The notes beneath the pieces were generated by a model, which was not told the origin of the DNA, ran no database searches, and saw nothing but the letters and a program-made list of their open reading frames with translations. From Streptomyces olivaceoviridis (lineage in GTDB: Bacteria > Actinomycetota > Actinomycetes > Streptomycetales > Streptomycetaceae), in the NCBI RefSeq assembly GCF_014650115.1, contig NZ_BMUI01000007.1, positions 310,001 to 374,000 of the forward strand: a DNA stretch of 64,000 nucleotides. The letters run 5' to 3'. Each line of letters begins with the position of its first letter. Within the stretch, counting starts at the first letter, position 1. Position numbers and translations under genes: made by a program. Shown one piece after another: positions 47,305 through 56,413 of this stretch.

Positions 47305-47412
47305 GGACACGAGACAGCGTGTGGTGCGGGTGGCCCTGACCGTCGTCCTGGTCGCCCCCGCCCTCCCGCCCTTGGCACTTGCCATCAGGTGTTCCCTGTA
47401 CGCCGAACCAGC
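47305..47412 (+). pseudogene. 5' scrap of a histidine-kinase gene
   Basis: Reads TRQRVVRVALTVVLVAPALP-PLALAIRCSLYAEPAL, matching the first ~35 residues of the intact kinase at 56414 (MRQRVVRVALTAALVAVVLL...LALAIRFSLYAG). Its start codon is ACG in place of ATG. Nothing of the sensor, dimerisation or catalytic parts follows. Lies divergently upstream of the ABC operon, where a controlling two-component system would be expected. Confidence 0.75.
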
Positions 47413-48526
47413 GTTGAACCCGGACACGCAGCCCATCCATGCCCACCGGCATGTTGGCGAGAGGGCCCTCGGCCCGGTTCAGCGAGCGCCCAGTTCCCTT
47501 GAGGTTGGCGTGGTCTGCCGCGATCTGGGCAGCGAGAACGTCCGCTCCCGCCATCGCGGCTACCGCGGCCCGGCCTGTCCTGGCCACTTGTCCTCGTCCT
47601 CGGGCTGAATCATCTGCACAGCGGTCCGTTGCAGCCGGTTGATGATCACCAGATAGGCCGGCGTCGCATCCGCCCCGGCCGGCTCTGCCCAGCCACCGGC
47701 CACCCCGGTAAATCCCTCTCCGGATGCGTGACCGGCTCAGCCCTCAAAGCGACGAACGCTGAGTGGATCTCGTCCACACCCACCCGACGTTCGCTGCTCT
47801 GGCTGCCGCGACACCCCGGACGGGCCCTCGTCGTCCCCCGCCGCTGCCACTCCCCGTCACCGGCCGAGCCGGTCGCATGCCTGATCGGCTGTGACTCTTC
47901 GTCGAGGCGGTGCCCTCGGTGTCTGGTCACCGCCGGCCCCTACGGCCGTATGGTCCGTGCTCGGCAAGTTGGTCACGTATCCGCCACGTGTCCGTGGTAG
48001 CGGTCGTTTGTGTACGGCGCCATCGGGTGAGGCGCCAGCCGCGTGGGCGAGATGTACATCTCCAACCGGGGCGAGGGCACCATCTTCGTGTTCGACTTCA
48101 AGGAGGGCCGGGCGCTGATCTGGGAGTGCCACAAGATGCACCACGACCTGCGGCCGTGCCGCGCGGGGACCGGCGGTGCGCTGCCGAGGACGACCGCAGG
48201 TCTCCTGTCCCTGCCCGAGGCAGACTATCGATACGGGTGGCGGCGGTCCGAGCGGTCCACACCGGTACGAACCCGGCCATCAACGATCGCCCGGCCGTCC
48301 GCTTGCGCCACAAGCGCATGGGCTCTACCAGCGAGGCCCTGCGCCGGAAAGGGGGCGCCGTGAGGACTCAGCTGTTCCTGGGCCCGGCGGGCACCGTTGG
48401 GGCGTGCCCAACCCGCCTGCCGGTGACCCGTAGTGACAGGTGCCCGGCCACCACGCCCTCAGGACGGGCCCGCCCTCCTGCCACGCCGAGGCTGAATGCG
48501 GTCCGGCATCCCACCGTGGCGGACTC
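47413..48526. other. 1.1-kb stretch of unrecognisable remnants
   Basis: No intact gene. Two protein-like scraps: minus strand 47430-47590 (RTGRAAVAAMAGADVLAAQIAADHANLKGTG shortened here as ADVLAAQIAADHANLKGTG), not identified; and plus strand near 48043 (GEMYISNRGEGTIFVFDF), similar to a blade of YncE/YVTN beta-propellers. Both lack starts and ends. Confidence 0.4.
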
Positions 48527-49660
48527 ATGATCAGCGCCGGGCCGTTCCGCACCGCCGGGCTGATGACGCTGACCGGCTGGCCGTTCCTGGCTCTGCTGTG
48601 CGCGTTCGCGATCGCGTTGATCACGGTGACGATGATGATGTGGAACCGCTGGCCGACGGGCTGGGCGCCGGTGCTGCGGCTGGGTTGCCTGTTGCTGCTG
48701 ATGGTGACGGGGGCCGTGGTGACGGCGGATGTCGTCAACCGCGAGTTCGGTTTCTACACCTCGTTCGACGACCTCCTCGGCCGACTGCCGCCCGTCGCCA
48801 CGACGCCCTGCTCCGCCGACAACGGCCGTCCGCCCGCAGCGCCGGCACACGGACGCATCGAGCACGTTCGGCTGGCCGGCTCCGTCTCCGGCATCTCACG
48901 CGACGCATTGGTGTACCTCCCGGCCGTCTACGCGTCACCGGCTGCGGCCCACAGCCACTTCCCGGTGATCGAACTGTTCCACGGTTACCCGGGCGGCCCC
49001 GGCGCCTGGCAGCGCCACCTGGACCTGACCGCCGTGCTGGACCGGGAAATCGCCGCGCGCTGCATACCGCCGGTGATCGTCGTCGTCCCGACGGACAGTG
49101 ACCCGGGACACGACGGCGAGTGCGTGGACGCCCTGGGCGGCCGACGCAACGAGACCTATCTGGCGGTGGACGTACCAGCGCAGCTGGCAGCCCGCTACCG
49201 GGTCTCGGGCGCGCCCCGGAGCTGGGCGGCGATGGGGTACTCCACCGGCGGGTTCTGTGCTGTCAACGTGGCCTTCCACCACCCGGCACGGTACGCGGCC
49301 GCCGCTGCTCTGTCCGGATACTTCACCCCGGTCACCGACGCCTCCACCGGGGACCTGTACCGGGGCAGGCGCGGGGTGCGGCAGTGGAACAACCCGCAGT
49401 GGCAGGTCGCACACCGGCACATCGACGTGCCCTTGTACGTCGTGGCGGGACGCGCCGACCCCGAGGCACAGCGCGCCATCGACCATCTGAAGGCCGCCGC
49501 CCGGGGTCGCGTTCCCCTCACCACAGGTGAGTCCCCGGCGGGCGGACACAACTTCACCGTGTGGTCCAAGGCATGCCCAGCAGCGTTCGACTGGCTCGCC
49601 GGCCACCTCCCGGTCTCCGTGCCCCTGCTCGCACCCCCAGCCCAGGATGTGGGTGGGTGA
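48527..49660 (+). CDS. membrane-anchored esterase-like alpha/beta hydrolase
   Basis: About 377 residues. Three N-terminal membrane helices (GWPFLALLCAFAIALITVTMM, APVLRLGCLLLLMVTGAVVTA). The hydrolase domain follows: VIELFHGYPGGPGAWQR (oxyanion area), VPTDSDPGHDGEC, nucleophile SWAAMGYSTGGFCAVNVAF, acid in LYVVAGRADPEAQ, His in PAGGHNFTVW. It is of the putative esterase/antigen-85-like type, facing outside. DUF998 gene starts 3 bases after its stop, so they are co-translated. Confidence 0.83.
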   Translation: MISAGPFRTAGLMTLTGWPFLALLCAFAIALITVTMMMWNRWPTGWAPVLRLGCLLLLMVTGAVVTADVVNREFGFYTSFDDLLGRLPPVATTPCSADNGRPPAAPAHGRIEHVRLAGSVSGISRDALVYLPAVYASPAAAHSHFPVIELFHGYPGGPGAWQRHLDLTAVLDREIAARCIPPVIVVVPTDSDPGHDGECVDALGGRRNETYLAVDVPAQLAARYRVSGAPRSWAAMGYSTGGFCAVNVAFHHPARYAAAAALSGYFTPVTDASTGDLYRGRRGVRQWNNPQWQVAHRHIDVPLYVVAGRADPEAQRAIDHLKAAARGRVPLTTGESPAGGHNFTVWSKACPAAFDWLAGHLPVSVPLLAPPAQDVGG

Positions 49661-49663
49661 GCC

Positions 49664-50578
49664 ATGGGAACCACCACAGGACCTCACCTCAGGACCTACG
49701 CCTTCGGGCTCGGCACAGTCCTCGGGATGATCGGCGCGCTCGCCTACAGCTCGTTCGTGCTGGAAGCCTTCCTCCACACGGGCCTCAGCCCGCTGCACTC
49801 CTATGTCAGCGAACTGTCCGTCGCCGGCAGGCCGTACGCGTTCCTCTTCCGTGCGGGTGATATCACCGCAGGCTGCGGCCTCCTGGCCTTGGCCTTGGCC
49901 CTCGCCCGGCGGCTACCCGCCACTCGCCGGCGCGCGAGCGGATGCGTGGCGCTGGCCGTCACCGCGGCGGCCTCGATCGGCGATGGCCTGTGGCCCATGC
50001 CCTGCGCCCCGTCCGTCGACCCGGTCTGCCGTGCGACCGACAGCACCGACCTGGACCAGCAGCTCGGCCAGATCCACACCCTGTCGAGTCTGGCGGAATT
50101 CACCGGCGCGATTCTCGCCATGCTCCTGCTGAGGAAGGTCCTTCAGCGCACCGGCCACCGCCGCCCGGCCCGCTGGAGTCTCACCGCAGGCGTCGCAACC
50201 GCCGCACTCGGAGCCCTGGAGATCGCCATGGTGCTCACAGGGGTGCGCTGGGTCGGCCTGTCCGAACGGGCACAGGTCCTGCTGGTCTCGGCCTGGTGCG
50301 CCGCCATGGCACGCCTCCTCCTGCGCATACCCCCGGTGTCGGCACCTCCACATGATCCGACGGCCGTTCCCCGGGCCAAGTCCCTCACCCGCATCCGCCG
50401 CCTCAACCCCGGCCGATCGCGGATACGGCATGCGTTCGCCAGATCGTTTCAGCAGGCCGCCGGACTCCTGCGACGGATGGTCCAGAGCCGGGCCCGTATC
50501 CGTGACCCCCGCATACTGAGAATCGGCGATCACCCCAGCGCCGACCGCGCGCCTCGGGAGCATCGGCAGGCTGCGTGA
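49664..50578 (+). CDS. DUF998 membrane protein
   Basis: 304 residues with six helices in the first 220: FGLGTVLGMIGALAYSSFVLE, LHSYVSELSVAGRPYAFLFRAGD (DUF998 hallmark S-Y-S-x-L...), GCGLLALALALARRL, then ITLSS...AILAMLLL and further segments; a conserved QLGQIHTLSS after CRATDSTDLDQ. The C-terminal ~75 residues are basic and soluble. Function unknown; coupled to the esterase. Confidence 0.8.
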   Translation: MGTTTGPHLRTYAFGLGTVLGMIGALAYSSFVLEAFLHTGLSPLHSYVSELSVAGRPYAFLFRAGDITAGCGLLALALALARRLPATRRRASGCVALAVTAAASIGDGLWPMPCAPSVDPVCRATDSTDLDQQLGQIHTLSSLAEFTGAILAMLLLRKVLQRTGHRRPARWSLTAGVATAALGALEIAMVLTGVRWVGLSERAQVLLVSAWCAAMARLLLRIPPVSAPPHDPTAVPRAKSLTRIRRLNPGRSRIRHAFARSFQQAAGLLRRMVQSRARIRDPRILRIGDHPSADRAPREHRQAA

Positions 50579-50773
50579 TGGGGGGCATTTCGTACGACAG
50601 TGCCACGCTCCCCTGTGGGAATTCCTCCGACCCACCCCCGCTGCTGCGGCCCGGCCGGTCGCGCCCGCCCATCGCGGCTTCAGGGGCGTGCGGCACCAGC
50701 TGCCTGCTCCCGACCGTCAGGCGTCTGACCAGGGCAGATGGAGAACCGGGACGGGAGTATCTAGGGTCTGCAC

Positions 50774-51427
50774 GTGGCTTTCATCATGGTGTGTGAAGAC
50801 GACGCGGCGGTCCGCGGCGTCCTCAAGCGCGCCCTGGAGCACGACGGGCACACCGTCTGCGTCGCCGCCACGGCCGACAGCCTGCTGCGGCAGCTCGCAC
50901 CGGCGCCCCATCTGGTCGTCCTGGATCTCGGGCTCCCGGACGCCGACGGCCGCGACGTCTGCCTGGCCCTGCGGGCTCGCGGCGTCGACGCGCCGGTGCT
51001 GATGCTCACCGCCTTGGACGGCCTGCATCACAAGGTGGGCGGCTTCGAGGCCGGCGCCGACGACTACATGACCAAACCCTTCGACATCCCGGAACTGCTG
51101 GTCCGCGTCCGCGCGCTGCTGCGCCGGGCCACCGTGGCGCCCGCACCGCGCGAGGTCGTCCTCGATCCGGCGAAGCACGTCGTGACCTACGATTCGGTGA
51201 GCATGAGTCTGACCCCGACCGAGTTCCGGCTGCTGGGCCGCCTGATCGCCTCGCAAGGCGACGCGGTGCGCCGCCACGCCCTCATCGCTGCCGGCTGGCC
51301 GCACGGGGCGCAGGTCAGCGACAACACCCTCGACTCCTATGTGCGCCGACTGCGGGCCAAGCTCGGTCCGCTGGGTGTGGCCGAGCGTCTGGCGACCGTC
51401 CGCGGCGTGGGCTACCGATGGCAGTGA
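50774..51427 (+). CDS. OmpR-family response regulator
   Basis: 217 residues from GTG (VAFIMVCEDD). Receiver acidic pocket CEDD, phospho-Asp in VVLDLGLPDADG, Thr in LMLTALDG, Lys in YMTKPFDIPEL; winged helix with LTPTEFRLLGRLIASQGDAV and DNTLDSYVRRLRAKLG...VRGVGYRWQ. The kinase start lies within its last codons, so they form a pair, followed by a membrane protein gene they probably control. Confidence 0.92.
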   Translation: MAFIMVCEDDAAVRGVLKRALEHDGHTVCVAATADSLLRQLAPAPHLVVLDLGLPDADGRDVCLALRARGVDAPVLMLTALDGLHHKVGGFEAGADDYMTKPFDIPELLVRVRALLRRATVAPAPREVVLDPAKHVVTYDSVSMSLTPTEFRLLGRLIASQGDAVRRHALIAAGWPHGAQVSDNTLDSYVRRLRAKLGPLGVAERLATVRGVGYRWQ

Positions 51428-52686
51428 CGGGATTCCGTAAGCGGGTCGTCGCACTCACCGTGCTGATCGCCACCGCCGTGGTCGCGGTCCTGGTCGTGGT
51501 CTCGCACGTGCTGCTGAGCCGGGTGACGGACGCCGACGCGCACGATCTGGCGCGTACGCGCGCCGAGGCGGTCGCGGCGAACGTCACCGCCAAAGGCGGC
51601 CGTGTCGTACTGACGGAGAACGGCAGCGAGGCGCTGGACGAGGTCGCCTGGGTGTATGCCGACGGCCGCCTGATCGACGGAGACGTCCCGGCGAGCCTGG
51701 TCGATCGCGTCGGGGAGCTGGCGGACTCGGGGCGATCGCAGACCGCGTCGGTCGGCGATTACCTCCTGTACGCACGGAAGGTCCCGGTCGACGGCCACCA
51801 CGTCATGGTGATCGTCCGGGTGGACCTCACGCCCTACGAGACATCCGAACAGCGCAGCCTGACCTTGTCGCTGATACTGGGCGGCCTCACGATCCTCCTC
51901 GCCGGCGGTGTCGCACACCTCGTGGTGCGCCGCGCGCTGCGGGTCGTGCACGAGATGGCTGCCCTCGCCGACGAATGGGGCCATCACGAACCCGGGCGCC
52001 GCTTCAACCTCGGCGTCCCACGCGACGAGTTCGGGGAACTGGGGCGGACCCTGGACCATCTCCTGGAGCGCGTCGAGACCGCGCTGGCGGACGAGCGCCG
52101 GCTCACGGATGAGATCGCCCACGAGCTGCGGACACCGCTCACGGTCCTGAGGGCCGAGGCGCAGCTGGCGCAGCTGTCCGGCGAGCCGGTGCCGACGGAG
52201 GCGGTGCTGAGCGAGGCCGACCGCCTCGATTCGGCGATCACGACGCTTCTGCGGGCCGCGCGCGCACGGACAGACGCCGGTACCCGGTGCGATCTGCGCT
52301 CGGCCGCGCGGCAGGCGATCGCCGGCCGCGCGGTCGAGGTCGCCTTTCCCTCGAAGGTCGAGGTGGCCGTGGCGGCCGACGTCGCCGTGTCGCTGCTGTC
52401 GCCCCTGCTGGAGAACGGCCTGCGGCATGCGAAGTCCCGGGTGTGGATCACCGCTCGCGACCAGGGCGAGGCCATCGTGGTCGATGTCCTGGACGACGGC
52501 CCCGGATTCGATCCCGCGGACGTCGACCGGGTCTTCGAAGCCGGGGTGACCGGCGGCGACGGGTACGGGCTGGGGCTGCCGGTGGTCCGGCGCATCGCCG
52601 CCTCGGCCGGTGTGGAGGTCCGCGCGATCGCGGACGGCCGCGGTCACGTCGAGGTGACACTCCCGGCCGCGCGAGCGGCCACGTAG
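51418..52686 (+). CDS. sensor histidine kinase
   Basis: 422 residues. Two membrane helices (ALTVLIATAVVAVLVVVSHVLL and LSLILGGLTILLAGGVAHLVV) enclose a ~115-residue outer sensor. HAMP-like linker, then H-box LTDEIAHELRTPLTVLRAEAQL, N-box LLENGLRHAKSR (Asn kept), G1 VLDDGPGFDP and G2 GDGYGLGLPVV. It overlaps the response regulator by 10 bases. The stimulus is unknown. Confidence 0.92.
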   Translation: MAVTGFRKRVVALTVLIATAVVAVLVVVSHVLLSRVTDADAHDLARTRAEAVAANVTAKGGRVVLTENGSEALDEVAWVYADGRLIDGDVPASLVDRVGELADSGRSQTASVGDYLLYARKVPVDGHHVMVIVRVDLTPYETSEQRSLTLSLILGGLTILLAGGVAHLVVRRALRVVHEMAALADEWGHHEPGRRFNLGVPRDEFGELGRTLDHLLERVETALADERRLTDEIAHELRTPLTVLRAEAQLAQLSGEPVPTEAVLSEADRLDSAITTLLRAARARTDAGTRCDLRSAARQAIAGRAVEVAFPSKVEVAVAADVAVSLLSPLLENGLRHAKSRVWITARDQGEAIVVDVLDDGPGFDPADVDRVFEAGVTGGDGYGLGLPVVRRIAASAGVEVRAIADGRGHVEVTLPAARAAT

Positions 52687-52699
52687 TCAGGTTGCTTGC

Positions 52700-52718
52700 A
52701 GGTTCCCCCCGTGAACCT
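52700..52718. promoter_or_regulatory. small hairpin before the COG4705 gene
   Basis: AGGTTC-CCCCCGT-GAACCT, a 6-bp inverted repeat ending 6 bases before the ATG. It could modulate ribosome access, since no clear Shine-Dalgarno lies elsewhere, or be a regulator site. Confidence 0.35.
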
Positions 52719-52724
52719 CCCTAC

Positions 52725-53999
52725 ATGACAACGACAACGGAAGCACGCACGCGCAGCGGGCGGCTCATGCTCAACAAGGTCCCCGAGGTCACCATCTGGT
52801 TCTGGGTGATCAAGGTCCTGTGCACGACCGTCGGTGAGAGCTTCGCCGACTGGATCAACATGAAGCTGGGCGTCGGCCTGGTGAACACGGCCTGGATCTT
52901 CACCGCGGTGTTCGTGGTGGTCCTGGCCGTCCAGCTGCGGCTGAAGCGGTACGTTCCGTTCCCCTACTGGCTGACCGTGGTCGTTGTCAGCGTCACGGGC
53001 ACCCTGTACACCGACATCCTGACCGACCAGCTGAACGTGCCGCTGTGGATCAGTTCCGCGGTCTTCTCGGTGCTGCTCGCGGCGGTCTTCGGCGTGTGGT
53101 GGGCGCGTGAGCGCACGCTTTCTATCCACTCGGTCACGACGCTGCCGCGGGAGTCGTTCTACTGGCTCGCCGTTCTCGTCACCTTCGCGCTCGGCACCGC
53201 GACCGGCGACTGGACGTTGGAGCTGACCGGATGGAGCCCGGGCGTCTCGGTCCTGCTGCCGCTCGGCCTCATCGCGGCGATCACGGCGCTGTGGAGGTTC
53301 GGCGCCAACCCGGTGCTGTCCTTCTGGCTGGCCTACATCCTGACCCGCCCGCTGGGCGCGAACATCGGCGACTGGCTCGCCTCCCCCAAGGTCGCCCAGA
53401 ACCCGGGCGACCCGACCGGTCTCGATCTGGGCACGTTCACCACCAGCCTGATCTTCCTCGGCCTCATCCTGGCGACGGTGGTCTACCTGACAGTGACGCG
53501 CTCGGACGTGACCGAGAGCCACGAGGCGACCCACGACGCACCGGCCACCGGCAACCCGCGCAAGGAGCGCGTCGCGCTGGCCGGCTTCGGACTGCTCGCC
53601 GTCGCCACCGCGGGCCTGCTGGGCTGGGCCCACGGCCAGCCGCACGTCGGCCCGGCGCCGGAGGAGGACAACACCTCCGCCGTCCAGATGGCTCCCGGCC
53701 AGGCGGTGAAGAAGTTCCCGCCCGCCAAGGTCGCCGCGCTGAAGACGCTCGCCTCCACCTCGCTCAAGGACGCGCGCTCGGGGAACGCGACCGGGGCCCA
53801 CGCGGCCGCCCAGAAGCTGCGTGACCTGTGGGACGCCGACCAGGCCTCGTTGCAGCCGCTGGACCAGACCGGCTGGACCTCCATCGACGCCCAGATGGAC
53901 AAGGTGCTCAAGACGTTCGGCATCGATCACTCGAACCCGCCGATGTCGCCTGCGCAGCAGGAGAAGGAACTGAACGCCCTCCTGACGGACATGGGCTGA
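52725..53999 (+). CDS. COG4705-like multi-spanning membrane protein
   Basis: About 424 residues with roughly ten helices in the first 320. The repeated unit IWFWVIKVLCTTVGESFADWI ... ESFYWLAVLVTFALGTATGDWTLELTG, each with a conserved GE/GD at the helix turn, marks COG4705 proteins. The soluble tail (330-424: PPAKVAALKTLASTSLKDAR, QKLRDLWDADQASLQPLDQT) is helical and may face outside. Function unknown; membership of a response regulator / kinase operon suggests it is a target or accessory sensor. Confidence 0.75.
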   Translation: MTTTTEARTRSGRLMLNKVPEVTIWFWVIKVLCTTVGESFADWINMKLGVGLVNTAWIFTAVFVVVLAVQLRLKRYVPFPYWLTVVVVSVTGTLYTDILTDQLNVPLWISSAVFSVLLAAVFGVWWARERTLSIHSVTTLPRESFYWLAVLVTFALGTATGDWTLELTGWSPGVSVLLPLGLIAAITALWRFGANPVLSFWLAYILTRPLGANIGDWLASPKVAQNPGDPTGLDLGTFTTSLIFLGLILATVVYLTVTRSDVTESHEATHDAPATGNPRKERVALAGFGLLAVATAGLLGWAHGQPHVGPAPEEDNTSAVQMAPGQAVKKFPPAKVAALKTLASTSLKDARSGNATGAHAAAQKLRDLWDADQASLQPLDQTGWTSIDAQMDKVLKTFGIDHSNPPMSPAQQEKELNALLTDMG

Positions 54000-54071
54000 C
54001 GCCGACGAGTCGCGGGCAGCGCAGGCGGCCGGGCCGCTTGCGACAGCCCAGGCATGTCCGCAGACTCCCGT

Positions 54072-54110
54072 GGGGCGGTCGAAGCCGGCTTCAATGGCTT
54101 CGACCGCCCC
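54072..54110. terminator. 15-bp hairpin terminator
   Basis: Perfect 15-bp stem (GGGGCGGTCGAAGCC / GGCTTCGACCGCCCC) with a 9-base loop, 72 bases after the COG4705 stop. Marks the end of the response regulator / kinase operon. Confidence 0.82.
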
Positions 54111-54400
54111 ACTGTTGCCCCGGACTGATCAGTCGCGGTGGCGGCGGATACGCCAGAAGCAGGCGTCGGCGACCACTCGGACCCGGGCCCTTCACGCGTG
54201 CCTGCGCCGGCGCACCACCACAGCACGGGAGGCGGGGCGGGTGCTGCATGTGCCAGTCCAGCCGACCAGCTTGAATCGTCCGGCGGCCCAGGCCATACCA
54301 AAATCACACCAGACGCTGGAAACCCCGCCGGACGGGAGGAACGTCATTCCCGAGAATGCGATCCGCACGCGAGCGATCAGCTCAAGGGGAGGTGGGGAAC

Positions 54401-55375
54401 GTGTCGTTGCGAGGCACCTGGCAGTGGTGGGCGCTCGGGCTGTGGGCGCTGGTGTGGCTGCTCGCCTACATGCCGGGCGGCGGCTACTCGTGACACTACT
54501 TCGCCCACGGCAGTGCGCTGCTGTTCAACGGTTCCGGCGCGAGTCCGGCGGGCGGCCTGCACCTCTACGCGAACTATCCGAGCCTCCAGATAGGTCCGGT
54601 CGCCTTCGTCGGCGCCCAAGTGCTGCGCTCGATCGGGTCGGACAACGGGATGGTGGCCGGCCATCTGGCGATGACAGCCGCCGGCCTGCTGGTACTGCAC
54701 ACCCTGGAGCGCTGCGCGGTGCTCGCGCGGCCGGACTGCTGCGACGGCCGACGGCCCTGCGGCGGACCGTGCTCCTGGGCGGGGCGTGTTCCTCGTCGCG
54801 TGGGAGTCGCTGTCCGTGCACTACGGCCACCTCGACGACGTGCTGGCGCTGCTCTTCGCCGTGCTCGCTGTCCGGGCCCTGGTCGCGGGCAGCCCGGCGC
54901 TGGCGGGTCTCTGCCTGGGCCTGGCCGCCGACTCCAAGCCCTGGGCACTGGCCTTCCTGCCGCTGGTCTTGGCCGCGCCCCGGATTCGGCGGCGGCACGT
55001 CGCCGTCTAGGCGGCACCGTCCTGCTCGCCTGGCTGCCCTTCGTGATCGCCGACCCGGGCTTGCTCACCGTCGCGCAGTACACCATCGTCAACGAGCCCT
55101 CCTCCGCCTGCGCGCGCTCGGCGCCGCTACGGCCGGGACGCCCTCGTGGGACCGCATGACGCAGCTCTGCCTGGGCTGCGGCCTGGGCGTGCTCGCGGTC
55201 GTGCGACGCCACTGGCCGGCGGTGCTGCTGCTGGGGGTCGGCGCCAGGATCGTGCTGGACCCGGGCGTCCACGACTACTACACCGCCGGCCTGCTCCTCG
55301 GCACGCCGTGCTGGGAACGCCTGGGCCTGCAGTGCCCCGTCCCGGCGTGGTCTCTGACCGCCTCACCTCGCGGAC
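54401..55375 (+). pseudogene. decayed GT87-like membrane glycosyltransferase
   Basis: A good start (GTG after GGGGAGGTGG) gives VSLRGTWQWWALGLWALVWL then MPGGGYS, and codon 31 is TGA where Trp is expected. The same frame goes on HYFAHGSALLFNG, LYANYPSLQIGPVAFVGAQ, GHLAMTAAGLLVLHTLERCA, shifts to FLVAWESLSVHYGHLDDVLA and LCLGLAADSKPWALAFLPL, shifts to LLAWLPFVIADPGLLTVAQY, and again to AGTPSWDRMTQLCLGCGLG and ARIVLDPGVHDYYTAGLLLG. This order fits polyprenyl-phosphate-dependent integral membrane glycosyltransferases. One nonsense mutation and at least three frameshifts. Confidence 0.75.
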
Positions 55376-55398
55376 CCAAGCAGCTCCAAGGCACCACC

Positions 55399-55494
55399 AT
55401 GACACAGATGTTCGCCTTTGTGCTCAGGCAGATCGAGGAACAGGGATTCGCCATGGCACGCCTGGAGGACTACATCCGTGCACCGAGCAGGTGA
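55399..55494 (+). other. short unidentified open reading frame
   Basis: 31 codons, MTQMFAFVLRQIEEQGFAMA-RLEDYIRAPSR. Protein-like composition but no recognised family; could be the tail of a lost gene, since nothing resembling a Shine-Dalgarno precedes it. Confidence 0.3.
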
Positions 55495-55629
55495 TGCGGT
55501 ACCGCCCGGTGTGGCCTGGAGAATCACCCGGTTGGCCGCCGTCCTGTCTCGCCTCACGCCCCATGGACTGGCACAGGGCGGTTGCGGCTGTGTATCCGCC
55601 ACTCGGCACTGCCGAGTGCAGTGCCGCCC

Positions 55630-56000
55630 TACAGGGAGCTCGCCTCGCTGGGCTGGGCCGGTCACGTGCCGTGGGTCGGGCAGCAGTCCGGTGATCTACT
55701 GCACGGGTACTTCCAGGTCCAGAGCGCCTGGAATTCCCGCCTCGACCTCGGCGCCGGCACGCCGAGGTTCCTCAAGGCGCTGCTGCACGGCGGCGGGGCC
55801 GTACAGCCGCTCGCCCTGGTGATCGTCGCGGCGAGTCTCGTGCTGTTCCTCCTGCCGTGTCTGAACGGGGCCCCGCTGCCCTTGCTCTACGGCCCCGTAC
55901 CTCTTGCTCATCGCCCGTCAGCCCCTGTCAGGCGACCGAGACGGCTGGTACGGAGTCAGAGGTACTTCGCGCACAGCAGGGCGATCAGGCGGGCTCCGGA
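55630..56000 (+). pseudogene. 3' remnant of a second membrane (mannosyl)transferase-like gene
   Basis: YRELASLGWAGHVPWVGQQS, LLHGYFQVQSAWNSRLDLGAG and VQPLALVIVAASLVLFLLPCL resemble the late part of integral membrane mannosyltransferases (QxxWxSRLDxG). No start; frame decays after 55880. 56001-56413 shows nothing. Confidence 0.5.
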
Positions 56001-56413
56001 CGTCTGGCTTCGGTGAGTGTGCGGCGGCCGTGGTATCCGATGACGGTGTCGACGCGATGGCCGGGCCGCTGCCGCGGTAACGCGGGAGCATGCGGCCACG
56101 AGCGATGGCCCCGACAGCTGGTGCCGCATCCGTGGCACGGCCACCGGCGACCCCCGGAAAGGCACGGCCGCGCGGCTGCCCGAGCCGATGCCCGGACGCC
56201 GCAGATGGTGTGCGGACTCGGTTGGCCGAGCGCCCCGGAGCGGTGACATCAGAAGTCAGGGGCTCCAGCTGAGGTGTGCGGATCGCGGTGCTCGGGCTGC
56301 TCGGAGGGTTCGGACCGCCCCGCCAGCCCGGGAGCCGCCGGCGGAGAGGACGCTGAGAACCATCACCGGAACGCGGAGGCACGGGTCTCCGTAGGGACGG
56401 GGCAGGGCGCATC

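Noticed and set aside
47430..47590. Minus-strand open frame with ADHANLKGTGRSLNRAEGPLA as a gene
   Set aside because: Protein-like but without start, end or recognised family; kept only as an unexplained scrap.
50761..50770. CTAGGGTCTG before the response regulator as another mobile-element end
   Set aside because: Only ten bases match and nothing mobile-like flanks it; likely chance in the promoter region.
54491..54493. TGA inside the GT87-like frame as a possible recoded (selenocysteine or Trp) codon
   Set aside because: Relatives have Trp there, further frameshifts follow, and no SECIS-like structure is seen; ordinary nonsense mutation fits.
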